Source: Epithemia pelagica | Taxonomy: Eukaryota > Bacillariophyta > Bacillariophyceae > Surirellales > Surirellaceae | Length of the DNA: 64,000 nucleotides | Reading direction: 5' to 3' | Assembly (NCBI GenBank): GCA_946965045.2 | Contig: OX337229.1 | Location: 1,240,001-1,304,000 of the forward strand | Shown here: positions 21,129 through 32,155 of the stretch, piece by piece | Position numbering within the stretch: position 1 is the first letter of the stretch | Layout of the letters: the number at the start of each line of letters is the position of its first letter | Translations under genes and position numbers: made by a program | The notes under the pieces: generated by a model | What the model saw: only the letters and a program-made list of their open reading frames with translations | The model's database searches: none | Told to the model about the DNA's origin: nothing

Positions 21129-22793
21129 ATGGCAACGGACGAGAACAAGGTTGTGGTTGATGAAGAGGAGACTAGCCCTGATGAGGATGATAAGAACATA
21201 TGGGAACAACAGGGATACAGTCCGCTTGTTTCGATTGAAGGAGTTGGTGGTACTATGGCGATGGTGTCACTAGGCCCAAACTCTCGATCACCCTGGGGAT
21301 ATCCAGGCGACGATGACAATGAGGAAGATATTGATGAAGAACAGCAGCAGGTTGTGGACAAGAACAATGAACATGCAAATGCACCATCGGATGCCTTGGC
21401 AGATTTTCGAGAGGTTGCCGAGCAAGCTCTTCGTGAACTGGAGTTGGACTACGAACAAACGCTGGGAAAATCGATTGCTGCTCCTCCATCAACGAGCAAG
21501 ACCCCAACTCAAGCTCTCGAACCAATGGATTTTGCAGACTGGACTGACTGCGAATCGTCATCTCTTAACGAAAAGCGTCGACACGACGAAGAAGAAACGC
21601 CAGCAGAGAATGGGACCAAGACAGTGCCAAATGAGCGGAATGATTCTGTGTTTTCTCCATTGGAGGATCCACTTTCTCCTCTCCTGAATCAAACGACGGC
21701 AACCAAAATTGTTCCTGAAATTGATGGTGATGCCGTGCGTAGAGCTATATCGCATATGAATAAATTACAGAGTCCTGGTTTTGTGAACAAGTTCAAACAA
21801 TGGGAATCCTCCAAGATTCCGCGTACGGACGAGTCAGCCTCTGCATCTCCAGAGGTTGGCACAGAACCGGGCGATGCGGCTCATACCGCAATAACGAAAG
21901 ACGAGCTGTGGGCCGCTTCCTTTCTTGTTCCGCAGTCGCATGCCTGTATCCCTAAATCCATTCTTCGATTGTTTACGTCTCAGAACCAAAAACCCACGAC
22001 GGCACCTTACGGCAGTGAACCGTCGGTCCAAGAAGAAACTCACCAATTATCACGTTCGGCAACTATGGTGGAAGCTTTGTGTCGTTTGGATGCGTTGCAG
22101 CGTCAAGAACGGTTGGTGGTACATTTGATTGGTTGCGATTACCACGAAGAGCAAAAACCTGGCAGGAATTCAACATCCACACCCAGCGCTGTCACTACCG
22201 TTTTGACTGGTGGCATTCCGAATTGTTTGCAACCTGCTCTTCAGTGGCTACCTCGAGCTCGGCAAGTTCCCAAAATCTTGGAGTTCCATCTGATTGGTCC
22301 CAATCTTGAAAGAAATGGATCCGTAGAAATTGTCGATTCTTTACCGGCCCCGTTTGAATCCGTCCAGTGCAACCATCACGCTTGTCTGTATCATGAATTT
22401 TTACAACAACAACAAGAAAAAGATGACATGAACGATGCAGTGCCAGTACCCCCTGATTTGATCCTATCGTACAACGCTGGACTTTGGGGATACGATGACT
22501 GGAAGCGAACTCTGGAGTATCTTTCGTCAACAGCTTCTTGCAAGAGTGCAGAAGAGGTGGACACCAGATCCGCATCTCGAAAAAAGATACCGTTTGTTGT
22601 GACGGCTTACACTCTTTTGGAAGCTCAAGAAGATTACGAGGTCGTGAAAGCGATCTTCCCCGACTCGACTTGTTTGTGGAAGCCACAGCTCAATCCATTT
22701 GGTTCACACCATCCCCGACCCACCGCTACTGCACCACCGCAACAAACCGAATCGTATCGAGAAAACGCCGCTTGGCAAGCGTGGAGAATATAG
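21129..22793 (+). CDS. MSS51 C-terminal-domain-like protein without a MYND finger
   Basis: 554 aa from the ATG at 21129 (CCATGG context, MATDENKVVVDEEE). The frame is open further upstream to 20757 with an ATG at 20781, which would add 116 residues of unconvincing sequence. The C-terminal about 230 residues match the MSS51 C-terminal (zf-MYND 17-like) domain: VVHLIGCDYHEE, ILEFHLIGPNLE, LILSYNAGLWGYDDW and FVVTAYTLLEAQED. The N-terminal half is acidic and apparently disordered. Family members include the yeast mitochondrial COX1 translation factor Mss51 and many MYND proteins of unknown role. The usual MYND zinc finger is absent here, so a mitochondrial function cannot be assumed. Confidence 0.72.
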   Translation: MATDENKVVVDEEETSPDEDDKNIWEQQGYSPLVSIEGVGGTMAMVSLGPNSRSPWGYPGDDDNEEDIDEEQQQVVDKNNEHANAPSDALADFREVAEQALRELELDYEQTLGKSIAAPPSTSKTPTQALEPMDFADWTDCESSSLNEKRRHDEEETPAENGTKTVPNERNDSVFSPLEDPLSPLLNQTTATKIVPEIDGDAVRRAISHMNKLQSPGFVNKFKQWESSKIPRTDESASASPEVGTEPGDAAHTAITKDELWAASFLVPQSHACIPKSILRLFTSQNQKPTTAPYGSEPSVQEETHQLSRSATMVEALCRLDALQRQERLVVHLIGCDYHEEQKPGRNSTSTPSAVTTVLTGGIPNCLQPALQWLPRARQVPKILEFHLIGPNLERNGSVEIVDSLPAPFESVQCNHHACLYHEFLQQQQEKDDMNDAVPVPPDLILSYNAGLWGYDDWKRTLEYLSSTASCKSAEEVDTRSASRKKIPFVVTAYTLLEAQEDYEVVKAIFPDSTCLWKPQLNPFGSHHPRPTATAPPQQTESYRENAAWQAWRI

Positions 22794-23070
22794 CGTATGA
22801 TATTTGCAATGGTAGCCACCTTTTACACACTGCAAAGTTCAAGGCATTGGTGAAGCAGACAAACAAATAGTGTTTTACTATGGTCTCCCGGAGGAGTTCA
22901 AAGAATAGTCATAGCTGGAATACGGGCAAGGCATTCCGGCAATGGTCAACAAACACATAGTTCAAAAGGGTCAGAAGGCTTTTTCTTTATGCAAGCGATG
23001 AAATGGCTGTATGAAGTGACTCCAAGTCCTTCCATAAACCATTGAGTTTCACAATGACCACGAATGTGTT

Positions 23071-24564
23071 CTAGACAGACGTGGACTTGTGGTTCTCGCA
23101 ATTGGCACAAGAGCACTTGTCGGTGCAAGCCAACCCATTTCGAAAACATTCACAATATTTTCGGATGCATCGATTATTTTTACAAGCGCATCCCAATCCA
23201 ACTTTTTTCACACGGGTACCAAAGGCGTCCGGTCGCTTTTGAAGGGCGCTTTGCATGGCAAACCGACGGTCGCTGCTATCCTCTGTATTCAAACAACCAA
23301 CGCAACTGCAAATTCCTGGTTTACATGGAGCACCGGCCTGGAAGCAAGTGCAATAAAGCTTCAAGCATCTACTGCGAACACAGTTGCAAGCAACTTGGCC
23401 TGGTTCCAATGGAGGTTTTGGAGCGTTAGATGGTGTATCAAAGGCCCGAGGGTTGCGCGCCAATATAGCTCGAATGGCTTGTGTACGAGCGCCAAGTGGA
23501 CCGCTCTCGTCAATCGTGTTCTTGCAATCAACACATCCGCACCGTAGCGGGTCACAACGCCGCTTCGCTTTAAAACATTCACAGTATAGAGCTACACATT
23601 TGCTCTTGGGACAAGAACAGCCTGTCGAAGTCTGTTGTCTCGTCCTACTTTGTTCCTGTATTAGCTTGAGTTGCTTCTTCCTTGTCTCCTTGGCCTGGGT
23701 TTCCTTCATGGGACGCATTTCCATGGACGCCATTACCAGTAGGTCCAAACCATTCACACCACCCTTGTCCTCAATGCCTTTGGTACGCTTTGGTGGAACT
23801 TCTGGGGACTCAGAAATATTGCGTTTTAACGAGTCCCTTCCTGGAGTTTGGCAGTGCTCTTCAGAATGGGTCGGTGAAGACGACAGTTCTTCGTTGGAAA
23901 TGGCTGCAAACACCCTTCGATTTGGGTGTCTGTCAATGATTTTGTGAGTCTCACATTCTCCCCGAAGCGTTGTAATCTGATAGGATTCACTGTCTCCTTT
24001 TCCATGAGAGGACGACGAGGAGGGCACATGATGCTTCCAGTTCCATTTCGATTTGGACGTGGATGCGGGACGATACCGCGCTGTCACACGAGGTGACGAA
24101 GCGTGGACTGGGACCTGTGGCTGCCGCTCTTCAGGCCACAAGACATTACCTCTTCTGGTTGGAATGGCAATGGTTCGTTCCGCCCATCGAGCATGTGGAC
24201 GCCACGCCTTTGGATGATTCTTGGCATTCACAACAGAAGCATAGTACCTACCAGTCAGAAAGGCCTTTTCTCGTAAATCTGTTGCTGAAGCGCCATATCG
24301 ATGAGAGGGTGACTCCTCTGGACCTCTGAGTACGGAGCCATCCGTGGTGAGACAAGTGTAGCGTCTTCCAAGGCTGTCGACAAAATAGGAAGACCTTGGA
24401 GTTGTTTGGATAGCCGATTTGCATAAGGCCGGAAGGTCCCCTTGTAGTCGAGGAACCTTGGGAGGACTCTCAGCCTCTAGACGCTCCATGACAAGGAGGC
24501 TACTGCTTCCGTTGTGACTTCGAGGATCGAACGATTTGTGAACCTCGACCGTGATAGGGATCAT
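23071..24564 (-). CDS. Tesmin/TSO1/LIN54-like CXC-domain protein with three CXC units
   Basis: 497 aa, ATG at 24564, single exon. The N-terminal 300 residues are basic and low in motifs (GSSSLLVMERLE; RYGASATDLREKAF). The C-terminal third contains three cysteine-rich CXC units: about 311-346 (GCSCPKSKCVALYCECFKA), 385-420 (ACNCVRSRCLKLYCTCFQA) and 458-491 (GCACKNNRCIRKYCECFRN). Each continues with a C.C..C tail. CRC proteins such as LIN54 bind CHR promoter elements (TTYRAA) with two CXC units joined by an RNPxAF linker; that linker is seen between units 1 and 2 (ARNPRAFDTP) and in variant form between 2 and 3 (QKRPDAFGTR). A nuclear cell-cycle transcriptional regulator is the likely role. Confidence 0.88.
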   Translation of the reverse strand: MIPITVEVHKSFDPRSHNGSSSLLVMERLEAESPPKVPRLQGDLPALCKSAIQTTPRSSYFVDSLGRRYTCLTTDGSVLRGPEESPSHRYGASATDLREKAFLTGRYYASVVNAKNHPKAWRPHARWAERTIAIPTRRGNVLWPEERQPQVPVHASSPRVTARYRPASTSKSKWNWKHHVPSSSSSHGKGDSESYQITTLRGECETHKIIDRHPNRRVFAAISNEELSSSPTHSEEHCQTPGRDSLKRNISESPEVPPKRTKGIEDKGGVNGLDLLVMASMEMRPMKETQAKETRKKQLKLIQEQSRTRQQTSTGCSCPKSKCVALYCECFKAKRRCDPLRCGCVDCKNTIDESGPLGARTQAIRAILARNPRAFDTPSNAPKPPLEPGQVACNCVRSRCLKLYCTCFQAGAPCKPGICSCVGCLNTEDSSDRRFAMQSALQKRPDAFGTRVKKVGLGCACKNNRCIRKYCECFRNGLACTDKCSCANCENHKSTSV

Positions 24565-24981
24565 ATCGTCCGGTCACCCCTGTCTTTGAGTATATATTAG
24601 GCCGTTGTAGATAAGCCTCTCCGAACAACGCTTCGAACGTTACCGTCTCCCAATATAGTGTCAACGTTAAGGTCGTAAGAATCTTCTGCCGTCTTGGTCA
24701 AAGTGGCGTTTTCCTTTTGAGAGAGGGAAGAGGAGCAAAGAAGTGATCCATTCGAAAGAGATTTCTCACACCACAAACGTCCTTGCTTCAGGTTTTTTCG
24801 TAAAAAGAAATTTCCCGCCTGGCCTGCGCACCTCAATCGTGAACGATGATCCATGTGCCTCACTTCCAACGTGCGATTTCGTTTGCTAGTTGTACTAGCA
24901 AGGAGTATAGAGAATTTAGTTTTTGGAGATGGGGAAGAATCGAATAAAGCGAAAAAACGAATAAGATAGTCCGTTAACGAG
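24565..24981. other. Intergenic between CXC gene and NOG2
   Basis: About 420 bp holding the promoter of the CXC gene and the 3' UTR of NOG2, both on the minus strand. The open frame here has no recognisable protein content. Confidence 0.5.
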
Positions 24982-27009
24982 TTAATCTTCCCAATTCCCA
25001 TTCCCAATCAGCTGCGCCGACAAAGAGAGCGCAACCGGGTTTTTGGTGGGCATCTTCGTCGATGAGTCCTCGTTTTCCATTTCTGGCGAGGTTTTCAGCT
25101 CCGTCGATTTTTCCTTTTGATTATTGTCCGCCATCTCCGACTCGGTATTCTCGGAGTCCTCCGTTTCTTTCTCCATGTGCATAGTGCCAATTTCATCCAA
25201 ATTTTGCTCAATGGATACAATTTGGGACGTGATTTTCGTTTCACTTGCGTCCACACTCGTCGCCAATTCAGATGTAGTCTTGAGTTCGGGAGGAGCAACG
25301 TAGTGTGGGAGTCGTCCTCTTTGATAATCGTTGATGATCATAATGGCGGCACTTCGCAAACACGGATCTCCTCCTTTCCGGAGTCGACCAGACCGTTGGG
25401 CAATCAACTCCATCAGTTGTGTGCTAGTTGTCCAGGAGTCTTTCTTTAATTTGTATTGTGCGGCAATGTACTCTGGTTTGACTTTTTCTTGAATGGCATC
25501 AATGAACTCTTCCGGATTTTCCAATCGTTCCGCTCTTACTACGCCTTTGAGGACCGAATCCACTTCAGTGTCACCGGCGGTATCGACCACCACTCCGGGA
25601 CAATCAATCAAAGAGATTCGTTTGAATAGGGAGACATACTGCCAAATCTTTGTTTCTCCTGGAATAGGGGCCACCTTACATGATTTCTTGGATATCAAAC
25701 TGTTCGGTCCAAGGAAGTTCCAAAATGCATGAGAACGACGAGACACCAAAACAAGGACTCCAACAACAAAACACCCCTCGCATGCAACTTACGTATTGAT
25801 CACAGAGCTTTTCCCGACATTCGGATAACCAATAACTCCAACAGAAATTTGTTTCTTATCCTCGTGAAGTTTTCCAAATTGTCGAAGGAGACTAATGAGC
25901 GCTCCTTTTCCAAAGGCATGTGTCATGGAGGCATGAAAGGCAATGGTGGGTCGTACCGCCGCTAGTTCTCCCATCCATCGCTTGGCCACCCAGGAGGGTA
26001 CGAGATCCACCTTGTTGAGGATAAAGACCAAATGTTTGTGGGACGCGTTGGTTTCAATGTGCCGTTCAATCATGGTACATCGTGTACCAGGTACGTTGCG
26101 GGCATCAATGACATGCAAGACAACATCCGAGCAATCGACCACCTTGAAAAACTCTCCCCAAATCCGTTTGGATTGTCCTTTGAGGAACAAATCGTCCTTA
26201 CGTTCGTGACGCCAGTCCACACCTTCTCCTTCCGTCTTTTCCAGGTTGGAATCGCGACCCCATGGGACAATGCCTTCTCGACTGTTGATTTGTTCATAGG
26301 TATCTTGACTCTTTTGTGCGGTCAATAACAAGGCCTCGTAACCAAAGGAGGAAGACGCCGAGGGATCCTCCTCCTGTGAGGAGGAGGAGGTCGACTCTTG
26401 TGCCTCGAGAGGTTTGGCTACCACCGAGGCTTGTCCTTCGCCCGAAAAAGTATCGGCCTTCTTTTGCTTTTTCTGGACCGAGTCCATGGTTCTTCCAACC
26501 AAGAGTTGATCTAGTTTGACCCGTTTTCGTTGCGATTGTTTCCCAAAAGCTCGTTCAAAGGGTTCTTGTTCCAGGAGTGCCGCCTTGCGATTGCCTGCCG
26601 TGTATTCGGCCGCTTCCTGCAACAAGCCCATGGGAACCTTTTTCCGTTTGAGTACAACAGAGTAGGGATCCGAGACGGCTTGTGTCATTTCTTGTCGAAA
26701 TGTGTCCAGTTCGGTACTTCCCACCACACGCGTATTGCCAAACCATCGTCGATCCGGTTGAATGCGACCCGTTTGGGCATCGATTTTTCGATCACCGGCT
26801 CGATCCTTCATCATAAAGGATCCAGCTACGACATTTCCCTTCCGATCGCGAATGGCCTTCCCATTGTTGTACATTTTCAAGCGCTGAATCGTTTCGGCCG
26901 ATCGCTGCGAACCAGGGTCCTTGTCCTTGCGACGACCTTGGCCCAATTTGGAGGCCGCATTCGTCTTGGGGAGACGATTCGTTCGCGTTGTAGAACGTGG
27001 CTTTCCCAT
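24982..27009 (-). CDS. NOG2: Nucleolar GTP-binding protein 2 (NOG2/GNL2)
   Basis: Circularly permuted YlqF-type GTPase needed for late nuclear maturation of the 60S ribosomal subunit. Exons are 25793-27009 and 24982-25699 with a 93-bp intron (AATAC|GTAAGT ... GAACAG|T), giving 644 aa. The N-terminal NGP1NT domain is present (MYNNGKAIRDRKGNVV, RIQPDRRWFGNTRV). The permuted G motifs follow in order: G4 FILNKVDL, G1 GYPNVGKSSVINT (interrupted by the intron just after it), then ISKKSCKVAPIPGETK and G3 LIDCPGV. The C-terminal 120 residues are acidic and of low complexity. Head-to-head with RPC3 (364 bp). Confidence 0.95.
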
Positions 27010-27373
27010 CTTTCAATTATTATCGTATCTCGGCTTTAGTTCTCTTGTGGATGAGCTGAATTGCTTGCTTGTCTTGGATCACGTCTCTCTGGCGGAGGTC
27101 GTCAATGTCTATTCGTCCGGGAGAAATAAAAGTCGAGAGAGAATTGACGATGACGATGGGTGGAGATTGGAGCGAGTCGCCCACGTTGGGGGCACGACAG
27201 ACCGAAAATCCTCAAGCAACTTTTACGCGACCTGTAGTATGTCTCATATGGGTCGCTGATAGAAGATACAAATCCTGCAAAGCCGCAAATCCCCATCCAC
27301 GAAAAATCTGGACCACCACACAACTCCGAAAGAGCGGCACCACCACCACCACCATGTCCATGTGCAGATCACC
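27010..27373. promoter_or_regulatory. Shared promoter of NOG2 and RPC3
   Basis: 364 bp between divergent starts. Both genes serve ribosome and tRNA/5S output, so co-regulation is plausible. An upstream ATG near 27354, out of frame with RPC3, opens a short uORF of about seven codons overlapping the RPC3 start. Confidence 0.5.
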
Positions 27374-29416
27374 ATGACGAGTCAGTCGGAATGTTCGTTC
27401 CATCAACCAACAGGATCCTTTTGTTTTGAATCGTCCTTGACGACCAGTCGTTACAGTAGTACACCTCCTAATTGTCAAGCATCCTTGGCCAGTCACTGCA
27501 TTCGCATCACGTTTGGAGAACGGGTCCAATGGGTAGCCGATGGATTGCAATCCATGGGAGCCAGTAGTAGTGACCAAAACAATGGTGTCACCTTGGCTGC
27601 ATTGTGGACCTTTTTGCAACGAAAACAGCAGTCAGTGACAACCTATGTGCCCAGTGCACGATCGCAAGAGGTGAAACTACCCCCCTCCATTGCCGGCACC
27701 GTGTCCTCCAACAACAACACTAGCAAAAAAGGATTGGAACAAGCCATGGTACGAGCCTCTCTCTTGGTCTTGATTCAGCATTCCGTTGTTTCGGTACGAC
27801 GCAAACCACGTCCAACGAATACCGCACTGAATTCCAAACGAATGGCAACGACTCCGTATGTCTATCGCTATCATCCCGAACGGGCGGTGCGATTGGGTGG
27901 ATGCCGATATGCCCGTTACGTCGATTACATGAAGCGTGCCTTGCAAGATTCCACAGCGGCTACCGTCATTGAAAGTCTGTTGCTCCACGGACGATTGCGT
28001 ACCATTGAATTGGTCCTTCAAACGGTGCAACAACAGCAACAAGAAGCAGCTTCCTCCACTACTACGGCCGAAGAGTCGAATACGTCGTCCACAATACAAC
28101 ATCACAAATATACGGCTCGAGAAACCATTGTCGATGCATTGGCGAAACTCGTTCGAGGAGGCTTTGTGGAGCAAGCTCCCTCAATTCCACTACCCGAAAG
28201 CACCGATCCCGATGCCGGTGAGACAGAATTCGATCCAGCTAGCACTCCGGCAATCCACGCGCGTTCGACAGAGGAACCACCGCCGGCCAAAAAGGTCAAG
28301 TTGGAACTTCCCGAACCGGAAACCGAGTCGAATAAGGCTGCAACGACACTCACCGATGGTGGTGGTGAAGATCCAGCCGTGGTGCAGTTGCTTCGAAGCA
28401 ATGCACACTACAAATCCACCCTCCCGATTGATACAGCTTGGCGTGTCAATCAAGCCATGTTTCATGATTCCATTCGGGCCTTGCGATTAGGTCGTTTAGT
28501 GGCAGAATTGTACAATCATCGTGTTCGATGGTCTGGCTCACTGGTCACGGGTGCTCTCAAATACCGTGCCCATTTAGATCATGTGGTGACCGCAACACGG
28601 CCCAATGTGGCAGCGAGTGGGGGAGCCAGCTCGACGGAAGCTGCCACGAGTGGTAGTAGTGGGAGTGCCATGCCTGCGGTGGGTCCCTCGGATACAGGCT
28701 TTTTTACCGCCAACGATGTTCTCAAGTACTTGCCGAAATCGGTGGTCCAATCCATTGAAACCGAAGCTACCAAGACAGGCTTGACGACGGTCCAAATTAT
28801 GCACAAGGCGTTTCTTGATTTGTCCAATTTGCGACATCCAACCATTGTGGTTCGAAGGGTGGGTGACGACTCGTTTGAAATAGCTCATGCCGCCCTCTTG
28901 GAGTATTTGCGGCGACGGATCATTCACCAAGTCATTGTCGATCGACATGGACAGGTAGCGGCACGGATTATCGAAGTCTTGTGGCGACAGGGATGGCTGG
29001 AATCTGATCATTTGGCCAATACGGCCATGGTTCCAGCCAAGGAAACCCGTACCATTTTGCATGAGTTGTATCGGAGTCGTTACATTGAATTGTTTCAACT
29101 ATCCACCTCGAATTCTTCCAAGCACTACAATCACAATTCGTCCATTTATCTCTGGTGCGTCCATCCGGACCGAATTCGTCAACGTGTTGTGGACAATGTG
29201 TTGCTGGCAACACGAAACCTCAATGTTCGTCGACAACACGAATCGCAAGTGGTGGGTCGAGAATGGATTGAACGGGCGCAACGACAAACCCAAGAAGATG
29301 AGAATGAACACGAAACGGATAAAGTGAATTATCAAAAGTTTTGTCTCGGACTAGAACGAATTGATGTGGCCCTCCATCAGTTGGATGAAACCATGCTAGC
29401 CTTGGCCGACTTTTGA
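27374..29416 (+). CDS. RPC3: RNA polymerase III subunit RPC3 (C82/POLR3C)
   Basis: 680 aa; ATG at 27374 (MTSQSEC). Part of the RPC3-RPC6-RPC7 initiation subcomplex with several winged-helix domains. Recognised parts are the N-terminal winged helix (CIRITFGERVQWVADGLQS), the RPC82 core (YRYHPERAVRLGGCRYARYVDYM; VIESLLLHGRLRTIELVL; ETIVDALAKLVRGGFVEQ), WRVNQAMFHDSIRALRLGRLVAELYNHR, and the C-terminal winged helices (RQGWLESDHLANTAMVPAKE, LHELYRSRYIELFQL). A Gln/Ser-rich insertion (about 225-250) and an acidic/Ala-rich linker interrupt the domains. Length is slightly above the human 534 and near the yeast 654. Confidence 0.9.
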   Translation: MTSQSECSFHQPTGSFCFESSLTTSRYSSTPPNCQASLASHCIRITFGERVQWVADGLQSMGASSSDQNNGVTLAALWTFLQRKQQSVTTYVPSARSQEVKLPPSIAGTVSSNNNTSKKGLEQAMVRASLLVLIQHSVVSVRRKPRPTNTALNSKRMATTPYVYRYHPERAVRLGGCRYARYVDYMKRALQDSTAATVIESLLLHGRLRTIELVLQTVQQQQQEAASSTTTAEESNTSSTIQHHKYTARETIVDALAKLVRGGFVEQAPSIPLPESTDPDAGETEFDPASTPAIHARSTEEPPPAKKVKLELPEPETESNKAATTLTDGGGEDPAVVQLLRSNAHYKSTLPIDTAWRVNQAMFHDSIRALRLGRLVAELYNHRVRWSGSLVTGALKYRAHLDHVVTATRPNVAASGGASSTEAATSGSSGSAMPAVGPSDTGFFTANDVLKYLPKSVVQSIETEATKTGLTTVQIMHKAFLDLSNLRHPTIVVRRVGDDSFEIAHAALLEYLRRRIIHQVIVDRHGQVAARIIEVLWRQGWLESDHLANTAMVPAKETRTILHELYRSRYIELFQLSTSNSSKHYNHNSSIYLWCVHPDRIRQRVVDNVLLATRNLNVRRQHESQVVGREWIERAQRQTQEDENEHETDKVNYQKFCLGLERIDVALHQLDETMLALADF

Positions 29417-29641
29417 ATCATCAACACCAGAATGAAGACACGTGCCATTTATAACTTCCCATGTGCGAACCACAGAGTCGGCAAATTCTATACAACATAG
29501 ACTTTAATGGATCCTATCAAAGGGGTTAGTCATTTGGACTGCTGCCAGACAGACAAGAGCATACATGCGAATGGCTTTGTGGTATAGATGGGCAGTCATA
29601 ACTATACAATGACGCGAGGTTGACAGTTGTGTGTGTTTAAC

Positions 29642-31619
29642 TCACTCTTGTCCAGGTCGTGGATCGACAAATCGGTAGTGGATTTGGGAGTAATCAATGC
29701 CCATGCCATCTTTGCGCAACAGAGGGGTAAAGTCGTGATGAAGTTTCCCATTGCCTCCATCGACAAAGGAACATAAATGATGCTCTACCGTCTTTTTGTG
29801 AACATTTATGCCATAGGTTTCATAAAATGTTTCGGGTGTCCGTACGGCACCCACTCCATAGCGATCTTCTTCCTTGTGGTCCCATGTGCTGGGATCGGTT
29901 TCGGGATTCATGTGGACAATGCCCAACAATCGTGCCATGGCCTTGCGGCCTGTTCCCGCATATTTGCCGTCATTTTCCCAAAAATGATGCACCTTATTGC
30001 GCAGTTTGGCATTCTTGCCAACCGCGTAATGATGAAAGCAAACGGATCGTTCGGGTGCGTAATAATCGTATCCAACCGTAAAGCCTCGAATGCCGATACT
30101 AGTACATCCATAAATAGACAAGGCAGCCGAATGTGTGAGATTATGAAACAACGTGCCACAAAAAGGTAGTCCACATATACGAAAGACCATGCAATTGTCT
30201 CACCTCATTTCTTCTCCTTGAAAAATCATGGGTTGGTACGGATCGTAGGGAACATTCACGACAAAGTGTCCACGAGAAAACGCTGTGTCCACACAACCAA
30301 AAAGAGACAATCACGTGAGAAGGAGAATGGCGTGCCAGGAACCATCACATGTGTGTGTTATCTTTTTTGTACATACAATATCCGGCTGCCCACCAGGGTT
30401 GGAGTTGTGGTGTCCCATGGACACTGGGCATGCGTTCGGGTTGGGACCCATGTCGTAGATGCAATCCTTGTGGACCTCCTTCGTAATCTGTATTGCACAT
30501 AATGGGACGGGTTCGTCGCAAGGAATGCCCTTCGGCATCAATCGATCCTTGAATATCCGTCAAGTAGGTGGTAAGGACAGCCATTTCATTGTGCGTGACT
30601 TCCATTTGTTGAATGATATCGTCATCCCAGCCCAAGGTGTAGGTGACGTGAGCATCGGATTGGGTGGCATAATATTCGCCTCGGTACAGTCGGTATCCGA
30701 TATGTCGGGCAAAGACGGGTCCAATGCTCAATTGGGCCGGCACTTGATAGACATCGACAAAGTCCTTGTATTTGCACAATGCTTGATCGGGATTAAGGTC
30801 GCAGGATTGTACTGGTTCATTGCACTTGACATCTTCACCGGGGACAATCTGATCCACGACACCGACCCGAATGCGTTCGGGATGGGCGGCCCGAGAAAAA
30901 ATCGATTCGACCGTCAAACGACATTGGAAATCACGGTAGGAAGCAATGCCGACATAAATGGTCCGTTGGTGGACGGGACACTTGTCGCCCCGAACAAAAC
31001 TGCCCGTCGTGGGGTCCGGTTCAATACAGGTTCCAATCTGCATGGCCAACTCTCGAGAAAACAATTGATTGCGATGAACGGGTGGGGCCCAAAATTTGGG
31101 CAAGGACATGGACGTCATTAAATCCCCAGGATGAATAATGGTATCCATCTCTTGTTCGTTTCGGACCGATACGGGCCATATCCCCACTGGAATCTCTGGA
31201 TCCAATGCTGGTTGTTGTTGGTGTTTGGCATGACGCAAGGCGGCAGCTTTTTTCCTTTTGGTACGAGCCGCCGATTCCGAATGGGGAGTGTCTGGATCGT
31301 CATCCGTACCTGCTACTACGTCTTGTTGTGTGTCACTGGGTTCGTCCCATTCCGAGAGAACGGCCAAATTGAGATTTTGACCTTGATGGTGCGACCAGAC
31401 GGGAGGTGGTGGGACATCGGGCAGGGAAATCCAGGTTTCGTAAAATCCAAACAAGTACAACAAGACAATCACGACACTCACCACCAATCCAGCTTCGACC
31501 GCACCTGGAGGAGAGGATGCATGGACTCGACACACGACATGAGTCGGAACCAGGGAGGAGGATGCTGCCGAGGATGCCTTGAGGACACGCTTTTTGTGAG
31601 GCTTTTCCATTTCCAACAT
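29642..31619 (-). CDS. Skp1-type GlcNAc-transferase-like Golgi/cytosolic glycosyltransferase, copy 1
   Basis: Member of the GlcNAc-transferase family (PF11397 type) whose best-known member adds GlcNAc to hydroxyproline on Skp1. Exons are 30377-31619, 30204-30282 and 29642-30098, with introns of 94 and 105 bp, giving 592 aa. One hydrophobic span (VVSVVIVLLYLFGF, about residues 45-60) suggests a type II membrane protein. The catalytic region starts at QRTIYVGIASYRDFQC. It includes YRGEYYATQSDAHVTY with the metal-binding D-A-H, the split W-W-A-A-G-Y-S-F-S-R-G-H motif joined across intron 1, VPYDPYQPMIFQGEEM across intron 2, then IGIRGFTVGYDYYAPERS. The membrane anchor argues for Golgi glycosylation and not cytosolic Skp1 modification. 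A paralogue lies at 51468-53684. Confidence 0.87.
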
Positions 31620-31905
31620 GATTCTACCGACGAGACTGGAACAGCCACTGCAATGTCGCTATGAGAACAGCCTTGTAACGTTGTCTTGTATAGGTACAGT
31701 CGTTGTGGGCTGTCTTCTTTTCTCCTCGCGTCTGTATGGTTGTGTTGTTAGTGGTGACAAGCAAATGACCGTTCTCATTGCCGCGCTCGGAAGCTTCACT
31801 GGTCTCAGAATCCGTAGCGGACGTATGGAGAAAAGGATGATGTTCCATCCGAGCGAAAATGCTGTTGGCCGCCTGGGCGTAGCTTTCGTGGGATTCAAAA
31901 TGTAT

Positions 31906-32008
31906 GCGGGATGTGGGGCTCGAACCCACGACCTTTCGCTGGCTTAGCGGGCTCGTTGTGATGGGTTTGATTATGAGACGAACGCTCTACCGACTGAGCT
32001 AATCCCGC
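31906..32008 (-). tRNA. trnM-CAT: tRNA-Met (CAT), elongator type, with 31-nt intron
   Basis: The minus strand folds as a full cloverleaf. The acceptor GCGGGAT pairs with ATCCCGC, the D-arm is GCTC/GAGC and the anticodon stem TTCGT/GCGAA. The loop CTCATAA has anticodon CAT, and the T-arm is GTGGG-TTCGAGC-CCCAC. A 31-nt intron follows the base 3' of the anticodon, the canonical position. Mature length is 72 nt before CCA. The B box is GGTTCGAGCC, and a TTTT run (complement of 31897-31900) follows for Pol III termination. The lack of initiator features supports elongator Met. Confidence 0.92.
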
Positions 32009-32155
32009 ACGCTAAACGAGGGCTTTTATCACACTATATGTATACTGGACATGACTTCAGTCTTTGCACTGATTGTCATTTTTGTAGTATCTCGGTTGGA
32101 GTTCAACGAAGACTCTACGAAACACAAACACTTGGCTTCCCATTATTCTAGAACC

